A DNA stretch of 64,000 nt, from the NCBI GenBank assembly GCA_027422505.1, contig JAPQWV010001389.1, forward strand, positions 27,652 through 91,651, given 5' to 3'. Source of the DNA: Craterostigma plantagineum. Lineage: Eukaryota; Streptophyta; Magnoliopsida; Lamiales; Linderniaceae. The notes beneath the pieces were generated by a model. That model had not been told where the DNA came from. It searched no databases and was given only the letters and a program-made list of their open reading frames with translations. Made by a program: the position numbers and the translations under genes. Shown here one piece after another: positions 43,473 through 54,263 of this stretch (position 1 is the first letter of the stretch; the number at the start of each line of letters is the position of its first letter).

Positions 43473-44642
43473 ATGTACATCTCAATGAAGCACAGCTTCA
43501 GACCTATCTACAGCATATTGCTTCTCCTTTTGGCCGCCGCCTTATTTATCATCAGAATCATACTCCAAGATGGAACCTTTACCCATACCTACGACGTTTC
43601 GCCCGTCGAAGTCCCTCGAAAACCAGTCTTTAACGAGACCCTTTTGAGGTACGCCGCCGTCGACATAGCCGAGCCCGATTTAGAGAAAGAGGTGGAGCAG
43701 TTATTACAGGGGAACTTCACAACTCGCGGTAGGAAAAGATCGTTCCTTTCGACGAAGAAGTACGATATCTGGCTAAGGTCTAGCAGAGGAGGGATGATGC
43801 AGACGCGTTCGCCGGAGTTTTACAGGCTTTGGCTGAAATTTCGAAGGCTTTTGGCCGATTGGTTTAGGAATAGGAGGTACGACGCCGACGTCTTGACCAA
43901 CCTCGTCGGCGAGGTTAAGGCCTGGATAGACGAGCGCGCCGGCGGCGAAAAGGGCTCGACGGTGAAGTACAGGAGCTGCGCCGTGGTGGGAAACAGCGGG
44001 ATCTTGCTGAAAACAGAGTACGGCGAGCTCATCGACAGCCATGAAGCTGTGATAAGGCTCAACAACGCAAGAACCGCAGGCTTCGAAAGAAATGTCGGGA
44101 CTAAGACAAACATTTCCTTCGTAAACAGTAACGTTCTCCACTTGTGCGCACGCAGGGAAGGCTGTTCTTGCCATCCTTATGGTCCGAAAGTGCCCATCGT
44201 CATGTACATGTGCCAGCCAGCCCAATTCTTTGACTATTTAGCCTGCAATTCCTCTCATAAGGCGCCGTTGATTTTGACAGATTCAAGATTCGATGTGCTG
44301 TGCGCTCGAATCGTCAAGTACTATTCGCTGAAAAGATTCGTGGAGGTGAAGGGAGGAGACGTTCTTGAGTGGGCCCAGAATCACGGCGGAGCAGAGTTTC
44401 ACTATTCTTCAGGTATGCAGGCGATTATGCTCGCCGTGGGAATATGCGATAAAGTTAGCGTCTTTGGGTTTGGGAAATCTCAGTCTAGTCGGCACCATTA
44501 CCATACGAATCAGAAAGCAGAGCTTTCATTGCACGATTACGAGGCTGAGTACGATTTCTATCGAAGCTTGGCGGAGAATCCTCGAGAGATTCCCTTCGTT
44601 TCTGATGGGTTCGAGTTTCCTCGTGTAATAATTTATCGTTGA
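43473..44642 (+). CDS. GT29 sialyltransferase-like protein, probable GALT29A-type galactosyltransferase
   Basis: An intact, intron-free ORF of 389 codons encodes a Golgi type II membrane protein: a short cytosolic tail, one membrane anchor (about residues 12-31, rich in L, I and A), then a lumenal domain. The sialylmotif L region starts at about residue 168 (CAVVGNSG, DSHEAVIRLNNART, GTKTNISFVN). Motif S is at about 309-333 (YSSGMQAIMLAVGICDKVSV). HHYHTN and HDYEAEY follow. Several N-glycosylation sites are present. Length and motifs fit plant GALT29A, which adds galactose to arabinogalactan side chains; plants make no sialic acid. The ATG at 43473 is the first in frame; 43485 (MKHSFRP) is an alternative that may fit the family better. 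Upstream in-frame codons lack an ATG. It is the only intact host gene here. Confidence 0.92.
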   Translation: MYISMKHSFRPIYSILLLLLAAALFIIRIILQDGTFTHTYDVSPVEVPRKPVFNETLLRYAAVDIAEPDLEKEVEQLLQGNFTTRGRKRSFLSTKKYDIWLRSSRGGMMQTRSPEFYRLWLKFRRLLADWFRNRRYDADVLTNLVGEVKAWIDERAGGEKGSTVKYRSCAVVGNSGILLKTEYGELIDSHEAVIRLNNARTAGFERNVGTKTNISFVNSNVLHLCARREGCSCHPYGPKVPIVMYMCQPAQFFDYLACNSSHKAPLILTDSRFDVLCARIVKYYSLKRFVEVKGGDVLEWAQNHGGAEFHYSSGMQAIMLAVGICDKVSVFGFGKSQSSRHHYHTNQKAELSLHDYEAEYDFYRSLAENPREIPFVSDGFEFPRVIIYR

Positions 44643-45620
44643 CGACCGTTTCGCGTGTGTAAGTTTGATGGGGCATTGATTGCCTTTGCTTAGTTAGATA
44701 GCCCACACTTTATTATACCATTTGTTGTAACCTCATGGTTATTATCAAATCAGCAGAGAAGGTTTATATTATTGTCTTTACATTGTGAATACTTTTCGAA
44801 GGTGTTTTATTAGTTAATGACGGTTATTGGTCGTTGTTTTCCACGATTGCTCCGCTAAGAACAGTCGCTTTAAATGCGAAAACATAGTTATGTTATGCTA
44901 AATGAGAATGATAATTAGTGTTTGATAATTGATATGAGTGACGATTAGTAATATGCAATATGCATTTCCCTAGCTTGTTGGGCCTACATGAGGCGCGATA
45001 ACTAAATGGGCCTTAGTGTTGTAACGGGCTGGAGAGCAAGGCCTTCGATGACGATGATACAATAGTACATAGAATATTCTATTATATATTCGTGGAAGAC
45101 GAGAGAGGATACACCTTTAGCAACTAGGCAGCCCAAAAACATTTTATATTAGACTAAAATTCAAAGGTTGCTTCGAAGGAAGGAATTGTGCTCATCTCTT
45201 CTTCTACTATCCTCTCTGCAGAAGTTCTAAAATTATGTAACGGAATATATTGTATTAAATTACATGAGAATATGACATTGGAATCAGCTTCCATGTGCTG
45301 CATTACACACACATGCCAGGTCATGTGACACAAAAAGCCTTAATTAGTGCATTAAGTTGCGAATGAAGTGGTTCTTGTAATGGTTTTCAAGACAAATGTT
45401 CTTACAATCATTATAGCAGCCAAGCTCACGATCATCATCTGTACGCAGTAATAAAATTGAAATTAAAAATAAAGACAAGTGCCCATGACAAATCGGCATT
45501 ATTTATTTAGACAACTTGGTCATTATTGTTTTAATTACAAGTCAAAACCATTATTCTCCCAGCTCGCCTACAGCAAGAATCTGAATGGTAAGCATCATAA
45601 CGAAAGTAAACCCCTGTTTT
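44643..45620. other. 3' flank of the GT29 gene
   Basis: About 1 kb of AT-rich sequence. The GT29 3' UTR must end here, but no canonical AATAAA was seen close to the stop. The right part may contain the 5'-UTR exon of the alpha/beta-hydrolase gene that D separated from its coding part. This is inference only. Confidence 0.4.
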
Positions 45621-45961
45621 TGTTAGGCCGATTTATCCAACCTTGATCTGATTCATCGGATTAGTATTACCTTATACGATGAAATACGGAAGCAATAAAA
45701 CAGTAATACCACGAGACGGATAGTAGAGTTGGAACGAAGATACGCATGTGTTCTTCAACAAAGTCGTCAACTCTATTAATGAATCAGTAACCCTAAACGA
45801 TGTATCGTTTAGGGTATTTATACATATGCCCTAATGGGCTAACGGGCCCAATATAACTAATATACCCACAAATTAGGTATATTTACAATTAAGTCCTAGG
45901 GCAAAATAGAACTACAGAACATAGACATATTAAAATGAACACAATTAAAATATCTCTAACA
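45621..45961 (-). repeat. 3' LTR of D
   Basis: It is 341 bp long. On the - strand it starts TGTTAGAGATATTTTAATTG and ends GGCCTAACA. It contains an inverted repeat with 12-bp arms ACCCTAAACGAT and ATCGTTTAGGGT separated by 2 bp (45790-45815), next to a TATA-like TATAAATA. Confidence 0.95.
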
Positions 45962-46264
45962 ATCTCCCCTTTCTGTTCATTTGTCGTTGTCCCACTGCCT
46001 TCTGTCCTGTAGAAAGATTTTTTGAGGTTGAGAGCGACCTCAAATAATCGGATACTTCGGCGAAGGGACAGTCTGTCTTGAATTTCTTCGATAGCTGTCA
46101 TGGACAGACTGATGATTTCATCTCGGAAATTCTCAAGACCTAGGCTCACGAGGTCATTGTTGATGGCTCAGCGTATCTTCTTATTTTACTTCTCAGTATC
46201 TGAATGATGATTCTGAGGGTCCCGTCGCAGTACTTTTCGATCTCCGATATAAACATGACTCTCT
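45962..46264 (-). other. 3' non-coding region and polypurine tract of D
   Basis: On the - strand GAACAGAAAGGGGAGAT (45962-45978) abuts the 3' LTR and is the polypurine tract. The rest may be the tail of the extra ORF; no reliable frame was found. Confidence 0.7.
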
Positions 46265-49209
46265 TTAATCCTTCCGTTTGCTGTAGACTATTGAGAGCTC
46301 GGGTTCTTTGAAGATGAAGCCGTCTGGATAAGACCTAAGTTCCTTGTCCAAGTCGGTGAAATGGGGACTGGTGAGGTTGACCTTTTTGGCGTTATTCTCA
46401 ATTGCTATCTGAAGGTCGTGCCTAGAAGGTGATGTCCTCAGCATATGTCTCTTGATGGCTTCGTATCCCAACTTGTATCGAAATTCTCTTAAGATAAATT
46501 TCCTATAAAGTCTTGATAATCGATACACGTCATTGGGATCAATGTACTGCAGGTCACCTTCAGTGATGAGATCTTCTGAGCCGTCTAGTCATCGGACCTT
46601 GTAGACTGGATATGTTAGGTGCCTTCCCATCTGCTCGCAGGTGACATCCAATATGTCGTGGGTCCCTTTGCTCTCATCTTCTTTTTGTCTTCGTCTGTGA
46701 TCATCGACCCTCCTTTCTCCGTCCATTTGTATAGAAAATGATAGGCTAATTTCTTAGATCCTTCAATATGTGATAAGCCTCTCAACTCCATTTCGTTGTA
46801 CAGTCGAATTTGATCACGATTTCGCCAGATTCTGCTTCGAATTTCCTCTTCGAATGGAGTTATGATCTTGATGTTTTCCCAGGTGCTCTTAGATACTTCT
46901 GGGGTCTCTTGAAAGTCTTCTCCATTTCTGAGTTCTTCTGGCGCCATTCTGCAGCTGACTTCCACCGCTGCCCAGATCAGGTCACGGACGTTGTCCAATC
47001 TCTCTTGAAGGTCTTCTCCTGCGGAGGATCACTGTAGCTTTGAGATCCCCATCCCTGATCGATAAACTCGTTGAGCTCAACCAGAGGATCAGGGTGTTCA
47101 TGTCTGCGACTGGAGGAAGTGGCTCATCAGTTTCATGTGGGGTGGGTCTGGTCTGAAGTCGAAGGCAGTGACGGTAGGCTTTTTGGTAGGTCAGTAGTTT
47201 GAGTTAAATGGGAAGAGGTAGTTGGTTGGGATTTGTGGACGTGGAGGTTTTTGGTTGACTATGGGTTGAGGTTGAGGGTTCTGTATGGGTGGTGGCTGCC
47301 TCGACCCGCTGTCGCTTTTCCTCCCCCTCAGGACGACCGTCGTCATCGGGGTCGTCATGTCGTCGCTTATGTGAGGGCGGGTCGTAGTGACAATGGTAAG
47401 GTAGTTGGAGCCGGTGAAGGAGCTCCTTATCCTCGTCATCGAGGTTGACCTCGCTAAGGAGGCGGGCGAGTAGATTTTGTCGAAGCTCTTTGATGGTGGG
47501 GGTAGGTGTAGGGGTAGGTGTAGGTGTGGGTGTTTGTTGGATGTGGAGGATGCTAGCGCCCCGACTTTTTGTAGGATGAAGGCCTCCATTTCCTTAATTT
47601 CTTCGCGTATGGTTGCGAGGCTCCGTTCGAGGCTCTGGTCGAGGTGGGCTTGGGCGACGAAGGGCGAAAATAACTCAACAGAGCCACGAAGGCGTTCTGT
47701 TGTCACGACTTCAGAGTAAACTCCTGTGTCGCGGCCCACATTCACTAAAACGTGTGCGGGACTCGAGGAACCGGGGCGACTTAGACTCACTGTTGGCATC
47801 GTCGATAAGGCAAGCTCATCTACATGGCCTGATGGCGCGGGGGGGTAATGATGTTGCCCATGTCAGGTCTTCCGTCCGTTCGTCGAGTATCATCAGTAGA
47901 TGATGTCTCTACGGACGTTCTGGACTGATCACTAAGAAAAGTCGAGAAGGGTGTTTGTGTCCTAGAAAAATCGAAAACATTTGGGAAAGTGGACACTAGA
48001 CTCGATGTGAGGGAAGAAGGGACAGCGACATGGGGCCGGGGGTCGCTGATTTGTATATCACTTGCCTCCGAGCGAGGCAAGGATGACTGAGATGGTTCCC
48101 CGTGAGCTGTTGAGACATCAACCTGTTGGGAGGTTGATGAATGGGAAGGGCTGGGTTGTGCATGCGCCGTTGAACCAGATGCGGCGGCTTCTACTCGGGA
48201 GCTGATTAAATCAGCTCCTGTTCCTAGGGATTCGGTTCTGGAAGGTGTAGTGAGGAGGGGAGGTACGAAGTCGACTGACACCGGAGGGGGCGGTCGTCGG
48301 TCGTGTTTTTCTTTGTGCGCACTTCGCGTTGTCGCTCAGGACCCTGTCTCACACTCGGGCTGGCCCCGGGGTTGGATACGGTGGGGTTTGACCGTATCGT
48401 AGGGGCAGGAAGGTTCTGGGACTGCCGGTATTTAATCACGTCGGCATCTGTGGGTCGGCAAGGTCCAGGTGATGACTTAGGATTGGCATGCCGTGGAATG
48501 TCGAACCTTCCTTTGGCCGCTTCAGGTAGTTAAACTTTGGAACTCCTAGGTTCTCCGCCGCTGGACGACGAGTGATCTCTGGGTTGATTTCCATGTAGTG
48601 ATGAATCAATACTTGGAACCATAGGAGATACGGAAGGCCCTTTTTCTTGGACGTCTTGAGGTGATCCCTGGTATGGATCTGGTCCACTATTTCTTGCATG
48701 AATAGGGCCACATAGTCGTAGCGCTTCCCGAAGACGACCCCGTAGAAGAGAGTGAGGATGCGGAGGTTGCAACGATCGTAGCTGGTGTGTTTCGGCGACA
48801 AGCACTTGTTAATTAGCATGAACAGTGCGTTCCATGGACTAGGTAGTTTGGTGACGGAGAATGTTGAGACTTGTGTGAGTGGTGGAGGGCAACCCAGCTC
48901 CAGCATGCCATTTAGAATTTCTTGAGCAGTGGGAGGTGGATCGAGTTCATCAAATGTTGGTAGTTGAAGGATCGTCCTCAGAAGGTCTTTGTTGAGAACG
49001 ACTGATGTGTTCTCGATCTGACTTTGGAATATGATCTCGTCGGTGTCTTGGACTCGATCCATGAGTCCCCAGAATTGTTGTAGGTAGACTTGAGGGACAC
49101 TTGTCGTGATTGTGAAGGCGGGAAGCAGAAAATGGTTCTTGAGAATGGCTATTATGACCATATCTGGACACGTAAATGATGCCGTGTCCAGTTGGTAGTT
49201 GTTCTTCAA
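46265..49209 (-). pseudogene. Extra ORF region downstream of pol in D, broken
   Basis: Open pieces on the - strand, 5' to 3': 49209-48436, 48281-47820, 47799-47191, 46998-46615 and 46528-46265, together about 2.9 kb with at least four frame changes. The first piece holds SVPQVYLQQFWGLMDRV, LLRTILQLP, DPPPTAQEIL, SPWNALFMLINKCLSPKHTS and LSHHLDLADP. I recognise this as a domain often found in extra ORFs of plant retrotransposons, abundant in asterids. The second piece is rich in S, T and P. The third has EEIKEMEAFILQKVGALASS, then proline-rich sequence. The last two are basic and helical. No clear signal peptide or membrane anchor was seen, so calling it env-like rests on position only. Function unknown. 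Confidence 0.7.
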
Positions 49210-50640
49210 AGGCTCGATCCATTTTGAAGTGGGATAGACGTGTCACGGTTTAAATGTCCATGATCTGAAAATGTAAGCACAATGTCATTATGCATCGAAT
49301 ATTTCCTTTCTCTCTAACTTTTATTCTATTTTTTCTTCTCCCCTTTTTTTGTGTTTTTTTGTTTTTTTTTTTTTGTTTTTTTTGTTGTTTTTTTTATATA
49401 AATATATATGTATATAGATATATAAATGTATAAATATATATATAGATGTATGAAAAATATGAGTAAGAAAAATATAAAAAATGAGCTTGAGAACTTTAAA
49501 GTTTTGTTTGGACGATCAATTTGAAGATCAATTGATAGGCCCAATTAAAAATTTGTGAGATATGACGATCGGCCCAATATTTGAAGATGTCGAGAGGCCA
49601 AATGTAAAGTCTTTGAAATATCTGAAAAAAAATGTCGAGAGGCCCAATTACATATGGAGATTTTAAGAACTGAAGCCCAATTTAAAAAATTAACGATGTC
49701 GACATTGTTTGGAAGTCGAGAAGACCAATGTCGAGACCTGTTAAGTTAGTAAATTTCGAGACCGCAGAATGTCGAAGTCTGACGGAAAAATGCCGAAAGA
49801 GAGACCTCGAGATTTGACGAAAAATCAAAAGCAATAAGCTCGAGATTTTGGGAAAAATGTCGATATACTGTAACGTTTCAAAAATTCACAGTTTAAATCA
49901 AGAAGATGTCGAAAACTTCAAAATAAAATCAGTTTAAAATCAAGGAAAATCTCGAGGAATCGTGTAAATCGAAGCATAAAAAATTGTAATCAGAATTTCT
50001 TCAGTGATTTCTTCGACTTTTCACACCTGCAATCAAATGTTAGAATCACAAAGGATAAAATGCGAAGTCACCGTCGTTCTTAGCAGTAAATGTACAGGAA
50101 TCTGAGGGTAAAGATTTAACGACACGGAGACGGCGAGAAATGAAAATGTCGAGGGAGGATGTCGAAGAAAAATTCAGTGAAGAGGACGGAATGGTGATTG
50201 CGAAGGGTTTTGTGTTTGATTTTTTTCAGTTGAAAACGAAGAAGACGAGTGATGTCGAAACATGTTATAAAATGTTGAGACCATCTTGGGCTTCCTTAAG
50301 GCCCATATAAATGTCGAAGAGCTGAATGAGAGATAAATGGCCCAATGTCGATTTACAAGAAGAAGTCGAGATGGAAATGTCGAGATCCAAATGAAAATCG
50401 AGATGAAATTGGATTTCGAGATTTACTTGGGCTTTTTCGAGATCTATGTCGAGATGTAGGCTTATTTTAGTTGGGCTTATTGAGAAAGATACGGCCCAAT
50501 CAGATTTCGAAACAGAGGGATTATGCAAGTAAGGCAAATAAAATGCAGCTAAAATGCAAAGACACCATATGAAAATGCGAAGGTAAATAAAATGCAAATA
50601 AAATGCAAAGATACCATATGACAATGCGAAGTTACTGAAA
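49210..50640 (-). other. Spacer between RNase H and extra ORF of D, rich in GTCGA
   Basis: No gene. About 16 copies of GTCGA, mostly within ATGTCGAGA, lie between 49560 and 50460. A T-rich low-complexity run lies at 49330-49400. A unit of about 57 bp with AAATGCAAAGA and CCATATGA is duplicated at 50545-50640. Confidence 0.75.
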
Positions 50641-50649
50641 AATAGGAAA

Positions 50650-50675
50650 TAGTGATGCTCCCCTAGCCATATGCA

Positions 50676-50730
<55 letters not shown>

Positions 50731-50860
50731 TTTTAATTTTTTTTGGAAGTTGTAGAAAGCTTAATCATTAATAGATGCTCCCCCTAGACTTATGCGCAGA
50801 TAGAAAAAAAAATGCAGAAAGAAAGGAAAAAAATTAAATGCTCCCCCTAGACACATGCAT
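50650..50860 (-). repeat. Three purine motifs and an ATT microsatellite in D
   Basis: On the - strand CTAGGGG(G)AGCAT occurs three times (about 50655, 50773 and 50838). Between the first two is an (ATT)n run of about 18 units (about 50676-50730). The purine motifs lie just after the RNase H stop and resemble polypurine tracts. Confidence 0.8.
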
Positions 50861-50924
50861 AGGCTTACATAGTGTATAACATGGTTGTGCCTGAGATGTA
50901 CAGCCTAGCATGAATGTGACTATG

Positions 50925-51422
50925 CTAAGGGGTGAGATTCAACATGCCCAATCTAGAGACTAAGAATTGGAATCGTTTCTCATCCAATGCTTTAGTAAAA
51001 AGGTCAGCTAGTTGAAGTTCAGTACTAACAAACTGCATTTCTATATTGCCATTTTCAACATGATTTTTTATAAAATGATATCGAAGATCAATATGCTTCG
51101 TGCGTGAATGATGTACGGGATTGCATGTAATTGCAATAGCACTTTTAGAATCACTGTAGATAGGAATATTATGTAAATCAAACCCGTAGTCCAGAAGTTG
51201 AGTGCGCATCCACAAAATTTGTGAACAACAACTGGCAGCTGCGACGTATTCTGCCTCAACTGTCGATGTAGAAACACAATTTTGCTTCTTGGAGGACCAG
51301 CAAATTAATTTGTCACCGAGCAGTTGTTCGCCACCTGACGTGCTTTTTCTATCCATGCGACAGCCTGCAAAATCTGAGTCAGTGTATCCAATTAATTGAA
51401 AACTAGAATTTTTGGATACCAT
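50925..51422 (-). pseudogene. RNase H of D
   Basis: A 165-codon frame encodes GYTDSDFAGCRMDRKSTSGG, CWSSKKQNCVSTSTVEAEYV, PIYSDSKSAIAI and KHIDLRYHFIK. Metal-binding acidic residues (the D of SDFAG, the E of VEAEY, the D of SDSKS) are present and the domain is complete to its stop. It is the last domain of pol. It is in a different frame from the RT piece, so it cannot be expressed from this copy as sequenced. Confidence 0.9.
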
Positions 51423-51464
51423 AGACCAAGATTTGGAGTTCCTTTTAGATAGCGTAGTATTCTC

Positions 51465-52480
51465 TTAACGGCAGTTAGGTGTGATTCTTTGGGGTTTGCT
51501 TGAAATCGTGCACAGAGGCAGGTTGCGAAGACGGTATCTGGTCTGCTCGATGTTAGATAGAGAGTAGTGAACCGATGATTCCTCTATAGTGGGTTTCGTC
51601 GATATGTTTGCCAGAGGGACCGCGTCAAGTTTGCATGCAGTGGACATTGGGGTTGCTGTGGGAGTGCTGTTTTCCAGCTTGTATTTCTTCAGGAGATCAC
51701 TTATATACTTAGATTGACTGATAAAAATACCATCTGAAAGCTGTTTGATTTGCAGTCCGAGAAAGAAGTTCATTTCGCCCATCATGCTCATATCGAACTT
51801 CGTGGTCATTAATTGACTGAATTCTCGCATAGTTTGACGTTCGTGGAGCCAAAAATAATATCGTCAACGTAAATTTGAACTAGCAAGATATTGGAATTTG
51901 TCTTTTCACGAAGAGTGTGGTATCGATTTGACCTTTTGTGAACCCAGATTCGACTAAAAAGGTGGAGAGAACGTCATACCAGGCTCTTGGTGCTGTTTAA
52001 GTCCATAAAGGACTTTATCAAGACGATACACATAGTCGGGCTTGGTGGAGTCTACAAATCCTTCAGTTGTCCTACATAGACTTCTTCTTTTAGAACTCCG
52101 TTTATAAAGGCTGTCTTGACGTCCATCTGGTAGACAGTAAAGTCTTTATGAGCAGCGTATGCAAGGAATAGGCGAATTGCTTCTATAAGAGCGACTGGTG
52201 CAAAGGTCTCATCGTAGTCAATGCCTTCTTGCTGATTGTACCCTTTTGCTACCAATCTAGCTTTATTACGGATGACTTTGCGTTTTCGTCTCTTTTGTTT
52301 TTGAAGACCCACTTCGTTCCTATTATCGTTTTTCCTTTGGGTCTTGGAACTAAGGTCCAAACGCGTAGGTGTTCAAACTGATTAAGCTCGTCTTGCATAG
52401 CAATGATCCAGTCTGGCTCCGAAAGTGCTTCTGACACTTTTCGTGGTTCGAGTTGACTCATAAAACACGAGAAATGTTCT
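51465..52480 (-). pseudogene. Reverse transcriptase of D
   Basis: Reading from about 52461: [30 protein letters not shown], then [20 protein letters not shown] and [20 protein letters not shown]. The active-site block YVDDIIFGST lies at about 51880-51855. Next come EFSQLMTTKFDMSMMGEMNF and DGIFISQSKYISDLLKKYKL. All core motifs are present, but frames change near 52300, 52055, 51840 and 51540. The enzyme makes element cDNA within the virus-like particle. Confidence 0.9.
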
Positions 52481-53129
52481 TGAACAAATGAGACGTAATC
52501 ATTCGGAATTCCACTTTTCTTCTCTCGAGTTGACTTTCGTAGGAGTGGTTGATCCGTGTGAGAATAATGAGTATGGTCAGGATTTGTCTCAGCTCTACTT
52601 CAGGAGGTTGATTGTGTTGTGAGGCTACGGTGTCAACGTTTGTCTCAGTATGAGGTGTTATGGCATTTGGAGTGAGATCATGACTTGAGGATTTTGTCCT
52701 CAGTGGCTGTGGCATTTGGAAGCGTGAGATCTGTTTCTGAGGAGGAGTTATCTTCAATATCTGTTGTTGCTTGGGTTTCACCTTGTGGAATTTCTGTCAT
52801 CGGAGAAGACACCGAATCTGAAGCTAGATGAAAATCTTCAAGCAAAAAGTCTAGAGTGCCATATTTGGATTTGAAGTGGCTGAGTCGTGTTGAAAGTTCC
52901 CTGATGCATTAGAGGGTGCTCCTGGTGTTGTAGGGAATGTTTCGTCAAATGTGACGTTGGCACTTTCCCGTACAATTTTAGCGTCTTTGAGGAATACTCT
53001 AAATGCTTTGGACGTCGAGGAGTACCCAATGAACGTGCCTTCGAGAGCTTTAGGATCGAATTTGCCTCTGTTGCTTCGATCATCTGCAATGAAACATTTG
53101 CAACCAAACACTCGAAGAAAAGAAATGTT

Positions 53130-54263
53130 AGGAGCACGATTATTAATGATCTGATAGGGGGTCTTCTCAAATCTTTTGTGGATTGAGGTGCGGTTTCTGA
53201 ATGAAGCATGCAGTACTTAGTGCTTCAGCCCAGAAGGAGTGTGGAAGATTTGATTGAATTATCATCGTGCATGCAGCTTCAACAAGGGTTCGATTTTTCC
53301 GCTCGACGACTCCATTTGTTGTGGAGTTCCTGCAGCTGAGAATTGTTGTGAAATGCCCTGAGATGCATAGAAATTTCTCAAACGGTCGTTTTTGAACTCC
53401 GTACCATTATCTGATCGAATGGTGCCAATTCGAGCCTGTAGCAGATTCAGTGTGGTTGCAACGAAGGTTTCAATTATTGAGGCAGTCTCATCTTTGCTGC
53501 GTAGAAATTTCGTCCAAGTATACCTCGAAAAGTCGTTGATAAGAACCAGAACATATTTGCGACCATTGAGACTTTCTATTCTCATTGGACCGCACAAATC
53601 AACGTGAAGTAGTTCTAAAGGTCGAGAAGAGCATGCGATGTGTTTGGATTTGTGGCATGCTCTTTTCATTTTTCCTAGTTCACAAGCACTACAAAGATGT
53701 TCCTTTTGATACGAAAGATTTGGTAGGCCTGTAACTAGTTGCTTAGTGGATAGTTTATTAATGTCTTTAAAATTTAAGTGAGGTAGACGACTGTGCCATA
53801 GAATGTTTTGATGATGTGAAGCTTTAGAGAGTAGGCAGATATTCGAGGATGGGGTGGTTGTTTTAAGGTCTATCGTATAGAGATTTGTTTTTCGAATACC
53901 ATGGAGCAGATCATTACCGTGACCGTCATTGATGCTGCATTTTCGTGCTTTGAAATTTATTTCGAGCCCTTTGTCGCATAATTGACCAATGCTGAAAAGG
54001 TTGTGGCCTAGTCCCTTGACGTATGAGACGTCTTGGATGGTCAGATTCCCGTGATTTAGATCTCCTCGTCCTAAGATTGGGGATGACTCGTTGTTTTCAA
54101 AGCGTACCTTTTCGCCGTACTTTTCGGTGTAGTTGCTCAACAGTTCTTTGTTCCCAGTCATGTGTGTGGAGCAACCTGAATCTAGATACCACACATGATG
54201 GACCTGCAAGAGGAATGGAATTAGAAACGTTTCGGTACCCATTTGAGAATGGGCACTGTCCAT
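53130..54263 (-). pseudogene. Protease and integrase of D
   Basis: The 54263-53262 frame contains the protease site VWYLDSGCSTHMTG, the zinc-binding integrase region (LWHSRLPHLNFKDINKL, CSACELGKMKRA), and the integrase core LHVDLCGPMRIESLNGRKYV with the second Asp in GTIRSDNGTEF. Close to 53320 one base is missing, so the block with the catalytic Glu is out of frame. The next piece (about 53250-52838) holds the integrase C-terminal and linker motifs (LFFECLVANV, and in another frame LEGTFIGYSSTSKAFRVF). Confidence 0.9.

Noticed and set aside
43773..44225. 150-codon - strand ORF in the GT29 gene
   Set aside because: Shadow of the GT29 coding sequence, which has clear family motifs.
45352..45440. 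Possible last exon on the - strand reading MMIVSLAAIMIVRTFVLKT
   Set aside because: A CAG acceptor and a hydrophobic reading are present, but there is no partner exon or recognised family. More likely chance or UTR.
47233..47903. + strand ORFs of 71-96 codons
   Set aside because: Mirror frames of the extra ORF region of D; composition is reverse-complement of proline- and serine-rich coding sequence.
49326..49544. Short hydrophobic and lysine-rich - strand ORF
   Set aside because: Product of poly-T and TA-rich low-complexity DNA in the spacer of D.
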